Shown: piece after piece, positions 8,685 to 17,428 of the stretch
Position numbering within the stretch: the stretch's first letter is position 1
Layout: each line of letters opens with the position of its first letter
Position numbers and translations under genes: made by a program
From: JBBRZM01 sp963813635
GTDB taxonomy: Bacteria > Actinomycetota > Acidimicrobiia > IMCC26256 > JBBRZM01
NCBI GenBank assembly: GCA_963813635.1
Contig: CAWEZO010000007.1
Coordinates: 248,001 to 312,000 of the forward strand
Length of the DNA stretch: 64,000 bases
Direction of reading: 5' to 3'
Notes under the pieces: model-generated
Seen by the model: the letters and a program-made list of their open reading frames with translations, nothing else
Databases searched by the model: none
Told to the model about the DNA's origin: nothing

Positions 8685-9898
8685 TTACTCGTACCGCAGC
8701 GCCTCGGCCGGTTCGAGGCGGGCGGCCATGTTGGCGGGCCCGACGCCGGCAACGATGCCCACGAACGCCGATGCCGCGAGCGCGATGAACGCGGGCGGCC
8801 ACGACACGATCGCTCGCGTATGCGAAATGTTCGGCAACGAGTAGGCGAGCGCGAGGCCGAGCGCAGCGCCGAGCATGCCGCCGAGGATGCTGAGCACGGT
8901 CGCTTCGGTGAGGAATTGCACGAGAATGTCGCGCCGTTTCGCGCCGACCGCGCGCCGGATGCCGATCTCGCGGGTTCGTTCCCGCACCGCAACGAGCATG
9001 ACGTTGGCGATACCGATGCCGCCGACGAGCAGGCTGATGGCAGCGATCGCGGTTATGAGACGCGTGAACGTCGCCGACGAGCTCTTCCGTGCCGCGATGA
9101 TCGTCGTGGGGTTGATCACGAGGAAGTCGTCAGTGGCCGAGGTGGCGAGTTGGTGCGACTCCCGCATCGTCGCTTCCACGGCGGTGCCGAAGCTGCTCAC
9201 CTTCCCCGGTGCAGCCTCCACGCGGATCGAGCTGAGGCTCGCGTTCGCCGCGGTGAGCCGTCCGACCATTGACTGCATCGGCACCGAGCGCGTCCGAGTC
9301 GGGACTGGTGAAGCCGGCACCGCCCTGCGGCTGGAGAATGCCGAGCACGGTGAACGGCTCACCGCCGAGCTGGACGGTCTGGCCGAGCGCACTCTGACCT
9401 CGAAGGTTGAGGTCGGACGCGAGGGTTGCGCCGAGGACGACGACCGGTAGCGCCGCGGCTCTCCGCGAAGCCGCTCCAGAACGTGCCGACCTGCACGTCG
9501 AGATTGTCGACGCCGACGGCGGCCGTGGTGGTGCCTTGGATGTTGGCTGTCTCGCTCACGGTGCCGTGCGACGCGGTGGCCGACGCCTGGAGCACTGGCG
9601 CGGTGGCCTTGACTTCGGGGCTCCGAGCCAGCGCCTTCGCGTCGGTTGTCGTCAGCGCTGTGCCGGAGCCGGCCGCGCCGCGAAGACCACCGCTGAAACC
9701 GCGGCCACGCGAGACGGTGAGTGTGTTCGCGCCGAGGCCCGCAAATTGGTCGTTCACATTCGCGGCCGAGCCGTTGCCGACCGCGACGAGTGTGACGATC
9801 GCGCCGACACCGATGACCACGCCCAACACGGTGAGCGCCGAGCGAGCGGCGTTCGCGCGCAGTCGCCCGAGCGCGAGACGGATCGACTCGGTGATCAT
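8685..9898 (-). CDS. MacB/FtsX-type ABC transporter permease (two frameshifts)
   Basis: Permease of a tripartite-like exporter. N-terminal helix and MacB periplasmic domain (SALTVLGVVIGVGAIVTLVAVG), then the FtsX domain with three helices near the C-terminus (LLVGGIGIANVMLV, REIGIRRAVGAKR, LEPAEALRYE). The frame is broken near 9445 and 9290; both behave as one inserted base, and removing two bases gives an intact protein of about 403 aa. Its start overlaps the adaptor stop by 4 bp. The ATPase is encoded divergently beyond the adaptor. Confidence 0.8.
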
Positions 9899-11277
9899 CC
9901 GCCGTTCCCGGTGCGGGTGCCGCCGCCGGTACCGGTGCCGGCCCCGCCGGGACCGCCTCCGCCGCCACCGAAGCCGCCTCCGCCACCACCGAAGCCGCCA
10001 CCACCGCCGCCCGGTCCACCGGCACCGTTCGCGGTGGAGCTCACGGTTGTCTGCGCCTGGTTGGTGCCGGTGACGACGACGTCACCGGGCTGGGCGCCGG
10101 TGATGATCTCCGTGCCGTCCGAGGTCGACAGTCCGACGACTACCGGTTTCGAGGTGGCTTTGCCGTTCACCATGACCTGCACCGTCGGGTTGTCACCGGA
10201 GCCACCGACCGCCGACGTCGGCACGATCACGACGTTGGTGCGACTGGTGATCGCGATGCTCGCGGTGCCCGTCATCCCCGAGAGCGTGCCCTTCGGCCAT
10301 GCGCCCGACACGATCGTCACCGTGTACTGCACGGGCGACGAGCTCCCCGCCGCGGCGCTCGTACTGCCCGAGCTCGCCGCCTGCGTCGGAAGCGCGAACA
10401 CAACGCCGGTTGCGGTCTGGCCGGTGAGCGCGTCGAAGCTGAGCGCCACGGATTGACCGACCTGCACCTTCGTGAAATCGCTTTGACTCACGGATGCCTG
10501 AGCGACCATCGAACCGGGAACACCGAGGGACGCGATCGTCGCGCCGGCTGTCACACGGTCGCCGACCGCCGTCGACAGCGATTGCACGATCGAGCCGGGC
10601 GCGTACGAGACGAACTGGTCGAGTGAGATCTGGCCGGTCTCAGTGACGTTCTGCGCCAGTTGAAACGCGTCGACCGCGTCGACCGTGCCGCTGCCGTACG
10701 TGCCGAAGCTGTCGCTGCCGATCCCGTAGCCGGCGCCGATGAGCGCGTTTTGCGCAGCCCAGACGTCGGCGCCAGTGTCGCCGGAGATGAGTGTCCGGTA
10801 CAGCGGCACGCCCATCGGGATGCTGAAGATCGGGCCGCCGTTCACCTGCATGACGGGCTGCATCGCGGGGACGGGCTGACCGACACCGAGCGAGAGCGCG
10901 GTGAGTACCTGTGCGCTGGTCGACGAAGTGGACGTGGAGCCCGACGCGGCAGCGGTCGTGCCCGTCGTGCCTGCGTTCGTGCCGGTTCCGCTGCCGGCGG
11001 CAGTGGAACCGCCAGTCGACCCGGTGGTCGATGATGCGGTCGCGCCGGTCGGGGTACCGGGTGCCACGAGGTTGCCGGTCGAGTTGAGTGCGAGGGTGAA
11101 CGTGGCCGAGACCGCTTGCGTCAGTGAACCGCGGCGAGCCGTGGCGGTCACGATCTGGGTCGAAGCCGAGCTGTCGCCGCTGTTTCCCGCGGCCACAAGT
11201 GCGCCGATCCCGCCACCGACAAGGACGAGCACGATCACAACGACCGCAATGACTCTTCCCCTGCTGCGCCTGCGCAT
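9895..11277 (-). CDS. HlyD/MacA-like membrane fusion protein with Gly-rich tail
   Basis: 460-aa periplasmic adaptor for the MacB-like exporter. A single N-terminal anchor (VIAVVVIVLVLVGGGIGALV), a Ser/Thr/Gly linker, a peptidoglycan-binding-type helical segment (about residues 165-210: SGDTGADVWAAQNAL, GTVDAVDAFQLAQN), then lipoyl/beta-barrel domains (GDRVTAGATIASLG, IVPTSAVGG). The last ~45 residues are almost only glycine with Phe/Pro, a composition shared with the DUF5666-like protein encoded 1 kb away. Operon with the permease, ATGA overlap. Confidence 0.8.
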   Translation of the reverse strand: MRRRSRGRVIAVVVIVLVLVGGGIGALVAAGNSGDSSASTQIVTATARRGSLTQAVSATFTLALNSTGNLVAPGTPTGATASSTTGSTGGSTAAGSGTGTNAGTTGTTAAASGSTSTSSTSAQVLTALSLGVGQPVPAMQPVMQVNGGPIFSIPMGVPLYRTLISGDTGADVWAAQNALIGAGYGIGSDSFGTYGSGTVDAVDAFQLAQNVTETGQISLDQFVSYAPGSIVQSLSTAVGDRVTAGATIASLGVPGSMVAQASVSQSDFTKVQVGQSVALSFDALTGQTATGVVFALPTQAASSGSTSAAAGSSSPVQYTVTIVSGAWPKGTLSGMTGTASIAITSRTNVVIVPTSAVGGSGDNPTVQVMVNGKATSKPVVVGLSTSDGTEIITGAQPGDVVVTGTNQAQTTVSSTANGAGGPGGGGGGFGGGGGGFGGGGGGPGGAGTGTGGGTRTGNGG

Positions 11278-11352
11278 CCCGTTCCCCTCGTTCGTGACTC
11301 CTTCCGGTCATTCAAGACGGCGTTCGTGAGATTCAGCCAAGAAGCCGGGCTC

Positions 11353-11392
11353 TCTCACCAAAGATTTAGGTGCAGCTCACGGCTATCTCACC
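11353..11392. promoter_or_regulatory. repeated TCTCACC motif in divergent export promoter
   Basis: TCTCACC at 11353-11359 and 11386-11392 (33 bp apart, about three helical turns), with CAGCTCAC at 11373-11380 between. The same elements precede the response regulator gene. The region serves both the adaptor-permease transcript and the ATPase. Confidence 0.35.
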
Positions 11393-11413
11393 GGTGGCGC
11401 CCACACTTGGCTT

Positions 11414-12094
11414 GTGGACGAGCAACCGATTCTTCGTACCTGGGCGTTGGCGCGCACGTATCACCGCGGTCCGAACCCGGTACCGGTATTACGAAGCATC
11501 GACCTCGAGGTGTACCGCGGCGAATGGGTGGCGGTGCTCGGTCCGTCCGGGTCGGGAAAATCGACGCTGCTCAACATCCTCGGACTGCTGGATCACCCCG
11601 ACGCCGGTGTGTACGAGCTCGCGGGCGACGACGTGTCAGATCTCGGCGACAACGAGCAGGCGAACGTCCGCAACCGGCGGATCGGTTTCGTGTTCCAGTC
11701 GTTCCAACTGCTGCCGCGCACGAGCGCGCTCGACAACGTCGCGACACCGCTCGTCTACCGACGAATGCCGCGCCACGAACGCGAGGAACGTGCCCGCGAC
11801 GCGCTTCACCGTGTCGGGCTCAAGGAACGGGTCGAACATGACGCGAGTGAGCTCTCCGGCGGCGAGACCCAGCGCGTCGCGGTCGCGCGTGCGCTCGTTA
11901 CCGACCCCGCCCTGGTGCTCGCGGACGAGCCCACCGGCAACCTCGACACCGCATCCGGTCACGAGATCCTCGACCTCTTCCACCGTATTCACGATGACGG
12001 CCGCACCATCGTGATGATCACTCACGACCCCGGCATCGCCGCGGTCGCCGACCGGCGGCTGCTGCTCGACGACGGCCGGCTCGTGCCGGCCTAG
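11414..12094 (+). CDS. ABC transporter ATP-binding protein (MacB/LolD type)
   Basis: 226-aa ATPase. Walker A GPSGSGKST, Q-loop FVFQSFQLLPR, signature ELSGGETQRVAVARAL, Walker B ALVLADEPTGNLD and the H-loop ITHDPG are all present and canonical. Pairs with the permease and adaptor on the opposite strand. GTG at 11414 has no Shine-Dalgarno sequence; CACACT six bases upstream could be a -10 of a leaderless transcript. Substrate of this exporter type (peptide, lipid or drug) cannot be told. Confidence 0.9.
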   Translation: MDEQPILRTWALARTYHRGPNPVPVLRSIDLEVYRGEWVAVLGPSGSGKSTLLNILGLLDHPDAGVYELAGDDVSDLGDNEQANVRNRRIGFVFQSFQLLPRTSALDNVATPLVYRRMPRHEREERARDALHRVGLKERVEHDASELSGGETQRVAVARALVTDPALVLADEPTGNLDTASGHEILDLFHRIHDDGRTIVMITHDPGIAAVADRRLLLDDGRLVPA

Positions 12095-12121
12095 ACCGAT
12101 GACCCCCCACCGAAAGGTTCC

Positions 12122-12823
12122 ATGATGAGCACCATCCCGCCCGACGACGATGCCGATCTCACGCCGATTCCGCCACCGGAACCGCCCGTTCCGGGCGCGG
12201 CAGCCGGCGCGACGCAGCCCGCGGTCCCCGTGTACAACCGCAAGGAGCCCAAGATGTTGAAAGTCGGCCCCGTGATCGCGATCGCGGTTGCTGCGCTCGT
12301 GCTCGGCGCGGTCGGCGGCTTCTTCATCGGCAACTCGAGTGGCGGCAGCAGCGGCCCGAAGACATTTGCCGATGCACTCACGCAGTTCCGCGCCGGCAAG
12401 CTCCCCGCGGGCAATACCGCCGGAGGCGGCGGCGGTGGTGGCTTCCCCGGCGGTGCCGGAGGTGGTAGCGGGACCGGTGCGACTCCCGGCACCGGCGGCG
12501 GCGCGGGCGGTGGTGGTGGTTTCGGCCAAGGGTTGATCGGCACCGTGTCGTCCGTCAACGGCGACACGCTGACCCTGACGACGCGCGCCGGCAACGTGAA
12601 GGTGACGATCACGCCGAGCACGACGGTCACGAAGAGCGCCCCGGGCGCGATCAGTGACCTCACCAAGGGCACCAACGTGCGCGTGACGGCGGCGGGTTCG
12701 TCGTCGGGCGGCAACAGCAGTGGAAGCTCTGTCACCGCCAACTCGATCGCCGAAGTCCCGGCCAACGCGGCCAACGCGCCCGGCGGGGGCGGCGCTGCGG
12801 GCGGCGGTGGCTCGGGCAACTAG
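12122..12823 (+). CDS. membrane-anchored Gly-rich protein with DUF5666-like domain
   Basis: Predicted 233 aa. Cytoplasmic Pro-rich N-terminus, one transmembrane helix (about residues 48-70, VGPVIAIAVAALVLGAVGGF), a long glycine-rich segment, a small beta domain (LIGTVSSVNGDTLTLTTRAG followed by VKVTITPSTTV) resembling DUF5666, and a Gly-rich C-terminus. Start ATG-ATG follows GAAAGG. It lies 27 bp after the export ATPase, so it is probably part of that unit. Function unknown. Confidence 0.65.
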   Translation: MMSTIPPDDDADLTPIPPPEPPVPGAAAGATQPAVPVYNRKEPKMLKVGPVIAIAVAALVLGAVGGFFIGNSSGGSSGPKTFADALTQFRAGKLPAGNTAGGGGGGGFPGGAGGGSGTGATPGTGGGAGGGGGFGQGLIGTVSSVNGDTLTLTTRAGNVKVTITPSTTVTKSAPGAISDLTKGTNVRVTAAGSSSGGNSSGSSVTANSIAEVPANAANAPGGGGAAGGGGSGN

Positions 12824-12914
12824 CGCGCCGGCCCCCGCGGGCAACCGGCGCCGGTGATCCGCCGCGGGCCGCGTGGCGAACGCCTTCCAGCAGAGTCGAC
12901 CGGGAGGTGGCCCC

Positions 12915-13334
12915 GTGCCCAATGCCAACGCGCTTGTCGTCCGTCGCTTCGTGGAGGAATACCAGTCCAAGGGTGAGGTCGCCGTCGCCGAGGAGTTGTT
13001 GTCGGACGACTTCTTCAACCACAGCACACTGGATCCGCTCCCACCTGACCGCGACGGCGTGCTCGCGCTCTTCGGCATGCTGCGCGATGCGTTCCCCGAC
13101 CTCCACGCGGTGATCCATGATCAGCTCACTGATGGCGACAAGGTGGTGACCCGGAAGACGTTCCACGGGACGCACCAGGGGCCGCTGATGGACATCGAGC
13201 CAACCGGCCGGGAGGTCGCGTGGGATGTCATCGACATCGTGCGTGTACGCGCCGGCAAGATGGTCGAGCACTGGAACGTCGTCGACACGATGGCGCTCAT
13301 GCAGCAGCTCGGCGCGGTGCCCGGCGCCGACTGA
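12915..13334 (+). CDS. SnoaL-like / NTF2-fold protein
   Basis: 139-aa protein of the SnoaL ester-cyclase-like group. It has the usual order: FVEEYQSKGEVAVAEELLSDDFFNH, then GVLALFGMLRDAFPDLHAVIHD, then GDKVVTRKTFHGTHQG and GKMVEHWNVVD. GTG at 12915 follows GGGAGG and gives the normal family length; a longer start at 12873 lacks a ribosome site. Such proteins isomerise or hydrolyse small hydrophobic molecules. Converges on the next gene with a 5-bp gap. Confidence 0.75.
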   Translation: MPNANALVVRRFVEEYQSKGEVAVAEELLSDDFFNHSTLDPLPPDRDGVLALFGMLRDAFPDLHAVIHDQLTDGDKVVTRKTFHGTHQGPLMDIEPTGREVAWDVIDIVRVRAGKMVEHWNVVDTMALMQQLGAVPGAD

Positions 13335-13339
13335 CGCCG

Positions 13340-13906
13340 CTACGCGCTTCTCTCGGGGAACGGCACACCGTCGACGTTGTCGTCGCGCGCCACTCGGAGT
13401 GAGTTGAGCGCCATCGACACGAGGTGGTACTGGCCGACACAGAACAGCAGATCGAGCAGCTGTTGCTCCGTGTACCGGTCGGCGAGCGCGTGCCACGTGG
13501 GTGCGCTCACGCACAAGTCGTCGTGCAACTCGTCGGCGGCGCGCAGCAAGGTTACCTCGAACGGGTCCCAGCCCCGATCGTCGGGCCCGGCGGCGATTTG
13601 CGCGATCTCCACGTCGGTGATCCCGGCCGCGCGCGCGATCACCACGTGCTGGCCCCACTCATACGGCGCGCGGCAGCGCCAGCCCGTCCGCAGGATGAGC
13701 AGCTCCCGATCGCGTGCCGGCAGGGTGCTCTTGGCGAGCACGTGTGAACCGAACACGAGCCAGCGCTTCATGAGCTTCGGGTGCCGCGACAGCGTCGCGA
13801 AGATGTTGAGCACGCGCCCGCCGCCCGGAAGGTCGGGCGAGAGCATGGCGCGGGTCTCGTCGTCCCATTCCGACTCGGGGAGCGGGGGGAGTCCGGCGTC
13901 GGGCAC
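13340..13906 (-). CDS. carboxymuconolactone decarboxylase / AhpD-like protein
   Basis: 188-aa helical protein of the CMD/AhpD superfamily. Conserved features are LPARDRELLILRTGWRCRAPYEWGQHVVIARAAGITDVEI and the C-terminal helical repeat. The CxxC of AhpD peroxidase partners is absent (one Cys, in GWRCRAPYEW), so decarboxylase/hydrolase-like or redox-inactive chemistry is more likely. GTG at 13906 is set by AAAGGAG just upstream. Confidence 0.75.
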   Translation of the reverse strand: MPDAGLPPLPESEWDDETRAMLSPDLPGGGRVLNIFATLSRHPKLMKRWLVFGSHVLAKSTLPARDRELLILRTGWRCRAPYEWGQHVVIARAAGITDVEIAQIAAGPDDRGWDPFEVTLLRAADELHDDLCVSAPTWHALADRYTEQQLLDLLFCVGQYHLVSMALNSLRVARDDNVDGVPFPERSA

Positions 13907-14027
13907 AGCAACTCCTTTCGGGGCCGGGCGCGTGAATCTAACGCCGGTGTTCTGTGCCCGGCCCGCGTTGGCTACCGTGCAAGCACGGCGGCAGACCCAC
14001 CGTCGCCGCACGACCGAGGGGAGTGGC

Positions 14028-15215
14028 ATGGCGCAGCTCGACTACCAGGCGTTCGACGCCGACAACCACTACTACGAGGCGGTCGACGCGTTCACCCGTC
14101 ACCTCGACCCGAAGATGGCGAAGCGCACGATGCAATGGGCCGAGATCGACGGGAAGCAGCGGCTGCTCGTGGCCGGTCGGGTCAACCGGTTCATCCCGAA
14201 CCCCACGTTCGACCCCGTCGCGCGGCCCGGCGCGCTCGACGAGTACTTCCGGGGTCACAAGGCGGGCGACGACCTGCGCTCGGCGTTCGGCGAGCTCGAT
14301 CCGATCAGTCCCGCATATCGCAACCGTGACGCGCGCCTCGCGCTCATGGACGAGCAAGGCATCGAAGGCTGCTTCCTCTTCCCGACACTGGGTGTCGGCA
14401 TGGAGCAGGCACTGGTCCACGACCCAGAGGCGGCCCACGCCGCGTTCCACGCATTCAACGAGTGGCTCGACGAAGACTGGGGCTTCAACTACCGCGACCG
14501 CATCTTCACCGCACCGTATTTCACGCTGCTCGATCCCGACCGCGCCGTCGCCGAGAGCGACTGGGCGCTGGGGCATGGCGCGCGCGTGATCGTGATGCGC
14601 GCCGGCCCGGTGCAGACACCCGGACACTTCCGCTCACCCGGTGATCCCGTCTACGACCCGTTCTGGGCGCGCATCAACGAGGCCGGCATCACCGTTGCGT
14701 ATCACTCCGGTGAGAGCGGCTATCACCGCTACGCCGAAGACTGGGGCGAGAGCGGCGAGATGGAGGCGTTCCGCCAGAACCCGTTCAAGACGATCACGTC
14801 GTCCGATCGTCCGATCTACGACCTGGTTACCGCGCTCATCTGTCACGGCGTGCTCGCGCGCCATCCCAACGTGCGGATCGCGACGATCGAGAGCGGGAGT
14901 GAGTGGGTGCCCGTGCTCGCGAAGAAGATGAAGAAGGTGTACGGACAAGTACCCAACGCGTTCCCGTCGGGCGACCCGACCGAGACGCTGCGCGAACGCG
15001 TCTGGGTCTCGCCCTACTACGAGGACAATCTGCTCGAGCTGAAGGACACACTCGGTTCCGGCAACATCATCTTCGGTTCCGACTTCCCGCACGCCGAGGG
15101 ACTCGCTGACCCGGTCGCGTTCGCCAAGGAGCTCGACGGCTTCACCGACGACGAGATCCGCCTCGTGATGCGCGAGAACGCGCTCGGCCTGTCGAAGCCG
15201 CGAGTGCGCCCGTAG
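14028..15215 (+). CDS. amidohydrolase-2 family metal-dependent hydrolase (ACMSD-like)
   Basis: 395-aa TIM-barrel enzyme. DADNHYYE at the N-terminus is the degenerate form of the DxHxH metal motif common in actinobacterial members. AYHSG supplies the second His region, and FGSDFPHAEG the conserved Asp with NALGLSKP at the end. Members decarboxylate or hydrolyse catabolic intermediates. ATG at 14028 follows GAGGGGAG. A TACCGT -10-like box lies about 55 bp upstream. The neighbouring CMD protein and SnoaL-like protein suggest a small catabolic cluster (inference). Confidence 0.8.
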   Translation: MAQLDYQAFDADNHYYEAVDAFTRHLDPKMAKRTMQWAEIDGKQRLLVAGRVNRFIPNPTFDPVARPGALDEYFRGHKAGDDLRSAFGELDPISPAYRNRDARLALMDEQGIEGCFLFPTLGVGMEQALVHDPEAAHAAFHAFNEWLDEDWGFNYRDRIFTAPYFTLLDPDRAVAESDWALGHGARVIVMRAGPVQTPGHFRSPGDPVYDPFWARINEAGITVAYHSGESGYHRYAEDWGESGEMEAFRQNPFKTITSSDRPIYDLVTALICHGVLARHPNVRIATIESGSEWVPVLAKKMKKVYGQVPNAFPSGDPTETLRERVWVSPYYEDNLLELKDTLGSGNIIFGSDFPHAEGLADPVAFAKELDGFTDDEIRLVMRENALGLSKPRVRP

Positions 15216-15238
15216 CGCCAACCGGCGTCCGCGCCATC

Positions 15239-15288
15239 GTTCACTCGAGGCATTCTCGGCAAATACCGGGGTGATTCCTCGAGTGAAC
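15239..15288. terminator. 12-bp inverted repeat between convergent genes
   Basis: GTTCACTCGAGG (15239-15250) pairs perfectly with CCTCGAGTGAAC (15277-15288). The 26-nt loop can form a small inner hairpin around aaata. It sits between the ends of the amidohydrolase and the alcohol dehydrogenase, so it probably terminates both. Confidence 0.55.
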
Positions 15289-15331
15289 GCGAAAGGCGCG
15301 CGGAACGTGGGGCGGCGCGTGCCGTTGTTGC

Positions 15332-16562
15332 TCAGGCCCGCTGGTCAAAAGCGACTTTGATCGCCCCGGTGTCGCCCTGCGTCGCGATCGTCTCGAACGC
15401 ATCGCGCCAGTCGTCGAGGGCGAACTGGTGGGTGAGCATGCCGCCGAGATCGATACGGCCGTCGCCGACGAGATCGAGGTAGTGCTCGATCCCGTGCTTG
15501 CGCACGCCGTCGATCTCCTCGAAGCCGAACGCATTGGAGCCGACCATCGAGAGCTCCTTGAAGTACAGCGGCGTGTCTTCCCACTGGGTCGGCCCGTGCA
15601 CGCCCGCCTTCACGAGCGTGCCGCGCGCCTTGAGGACGCGTGAGCCGACTTCGAACGTCTCCTGCTTGCCCACGGTGTCGTAGACCACGTCGATGCCACC
15701 CGGATACGCCATCGGCAGGCCCCCGCTCGGCTGCAAGAAGCCGCCCGACCACGCGGCCGCCTCCTCGATCACCTGTACCGCGGGCTCGTGGCCGATCACG
15801 GTTGCGCCGAGCTTGCGGGCCAGCTCCGCCTGCGCGCCGAAACGCGCGACGACCAGCACTTCCACGTCGGGATACAGCGCGCGGAGGATCGCGGTCGCGC
15901 AGGTGCCGAGCGCGCCTGCGCCGTAGATCATCACCTTGCCGCCCGGGGGAGGGGAGTGGCGCGTCACCGCGTGCAACGACACCGTGAACGGGTCGGCGAA
16001 CACCGCGACCTCGTCGGAGATGTCGTCGGGCACCTTGAAGAGCATCGAGTCGTGCGCCGGCATGAGCTGTGCGTATCCGCCCGATGCGTCCTTCGACGTG
16101 CCGGTGTGAATGCCGGGCGCGATCGGCCCACGAGAGAAGTTCCAGCACAACGAGTAATCACCGACCTCGCATGCCGGGCAGAACGGCTCGACGCCGCGCG
16201 GCCCGCATGACAACCACGGGTTGAGCACGACGCGGTCACCCACGTCGAGTCCCTCGGCCTCGGGGCCGAGCGCGACGACATCGGCAACGACCTCGTGGCC
16301 GAGCACTTGCGGGAAGGAGACGAAGGCCGTCATCGGGTTGTCGAGACCGACGTGGCCCCAGTCCATGAAGACCTGCTTCGAATCGGAGCCGCAGATGCCG
16401 GTGAGGCGGGGCTTCGTCACCACCCAGTCGGGGAGCAGGAAGCCGGGGTCGTCGATCTCGAGCAGGTCCATCGGTGCGTCCGCGAGCCCGCGTAACGAGC
16501 GCGTTGTCGGTCTCGGGGATCGGCTGGGGCTCGTGTTCCACTCCCCACAGCAGCGCCTTCAT
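15332..16562 (-). CDS. zinc-dependent alcohol dehydrogenase (one frameshift)
   Basis: Medium-chain dehydrogenase/reductase of about 409 aa. Catalytic-zinc motifs TGICGSDSK and GHEVVADVVALG, structural-zinc-like cysteines in PFCPACEVGDYSLCWN, and the NAD(P) fold GAGALGTCATAI. ATG at 16562 (KALLWGVEHEPQ) is the family-like start, but the frame breaks near 16487, where CGGCTC appears as CGGGCTC. Removing one base joins the two parts. Substrate unknown. Ends at the shared terminator with the amidohydrolase. Confidence 0.85.
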
Positions 16563-16679
16563 GGGTCTCCCTTGTCCGCGGGCTCGGCGGCCCAGCGTAC
16601 GGGTGATGCCGGGTCTCGGACGGCCGAGCCGGCGGCGTACCGTGGCGCCGCGATCGCAGCGTGAGGAGGCCCAGCCAGG

Positions 16680-17399
16680 ATGTCGATGACGTCTCGCCGC
16701 ACCGGGTCGACCGAATCAGAAGGCGCGCTCGTCGACCTCGACCGCTATCCGATCCTCACGCTCGACGCCCCATCGGCATCTTCGCTCGTCGCACGCGAAC
16801 GGTGGCGGCTCGTCGACCGTGGCATGTCGATCATGCCGTGCTTCTTGCGTTCCGAGGCGGTCGAGCAGTCGACCTCAAGGCCGACACGCTCGCGCGAAGC
16901 GCGCATCCGTCCGACGTGACCGGCACGCCGTACTTGGACGTTCCTGACGAGCCATTCCCCGACGGCCATCCCCGCTGCGCGCTAATTCGGGCGCTCGGCG
17001 AACGGCTCGGAGCATGGGTTCGCGGGAACCTGAAAACCCTCGAAGCCACAGACCCCGAGCTCCCGGTCGAGGACCGAGCCGCGGACGTGTGGGCTCCCCT
17101 CGTCGCTCTCGCGGACCTTGCCGGAGGTGACTGGCCCGCCCGCGCCAAGAAGGCGGCGCTCGTTTCACCCGGGAAGCCGACGCCGACGCGGTGGAGGAGT
17201 CCTTGTCGGTTCGGCTCCTCGCCGATCTGAGGACGGTGTTCACCGACCCGGTGATGTCATCGACCAGGCTCGTCGAGTTGCTCCGGCGATTCCCGAAGCC
17301 CTTTGGGATTCGTTCGATTTCAAGCCGCGGGACCTGGCCCGGCGACTCCCGTGCACGTCGCTCGTGCCCGAATCGACGAGTGCCCGAGCCGCTGCTTGA
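16680..17399 (+). pseudogene. chimeric remnant: 2OG-oxygenase-like N-terminus joined to DUF3631
   Basis: The first ~100 codons (LVDLDRYPILTLDAP, MPCFLRSEAVE, YLDVPDEPFPDGHPR) resemble the start of HalD/BesD-like 2-oxoglutarate/Fe(II) oxygenases. After about 16980 the sequence becomes DUF3631-like (EDRAADVWAPLVALADLAGGDWP, LSVRLLADLRTVF, FDFKPRDLARRL), a domain usually found in replication or mobile-element proteins. The frame changes at about 16870, 17170 and 17290. Neither domain is complete. It is followed by the convergent DUF3494 gene. Interpreted as a decayed recombination product; sequence errors may add to the frameshifts. Confidence 0.5.
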
Positions 17400-17428
17400 T
17401 CGTCTCGATGTGCGATCCGGGCGACCAC

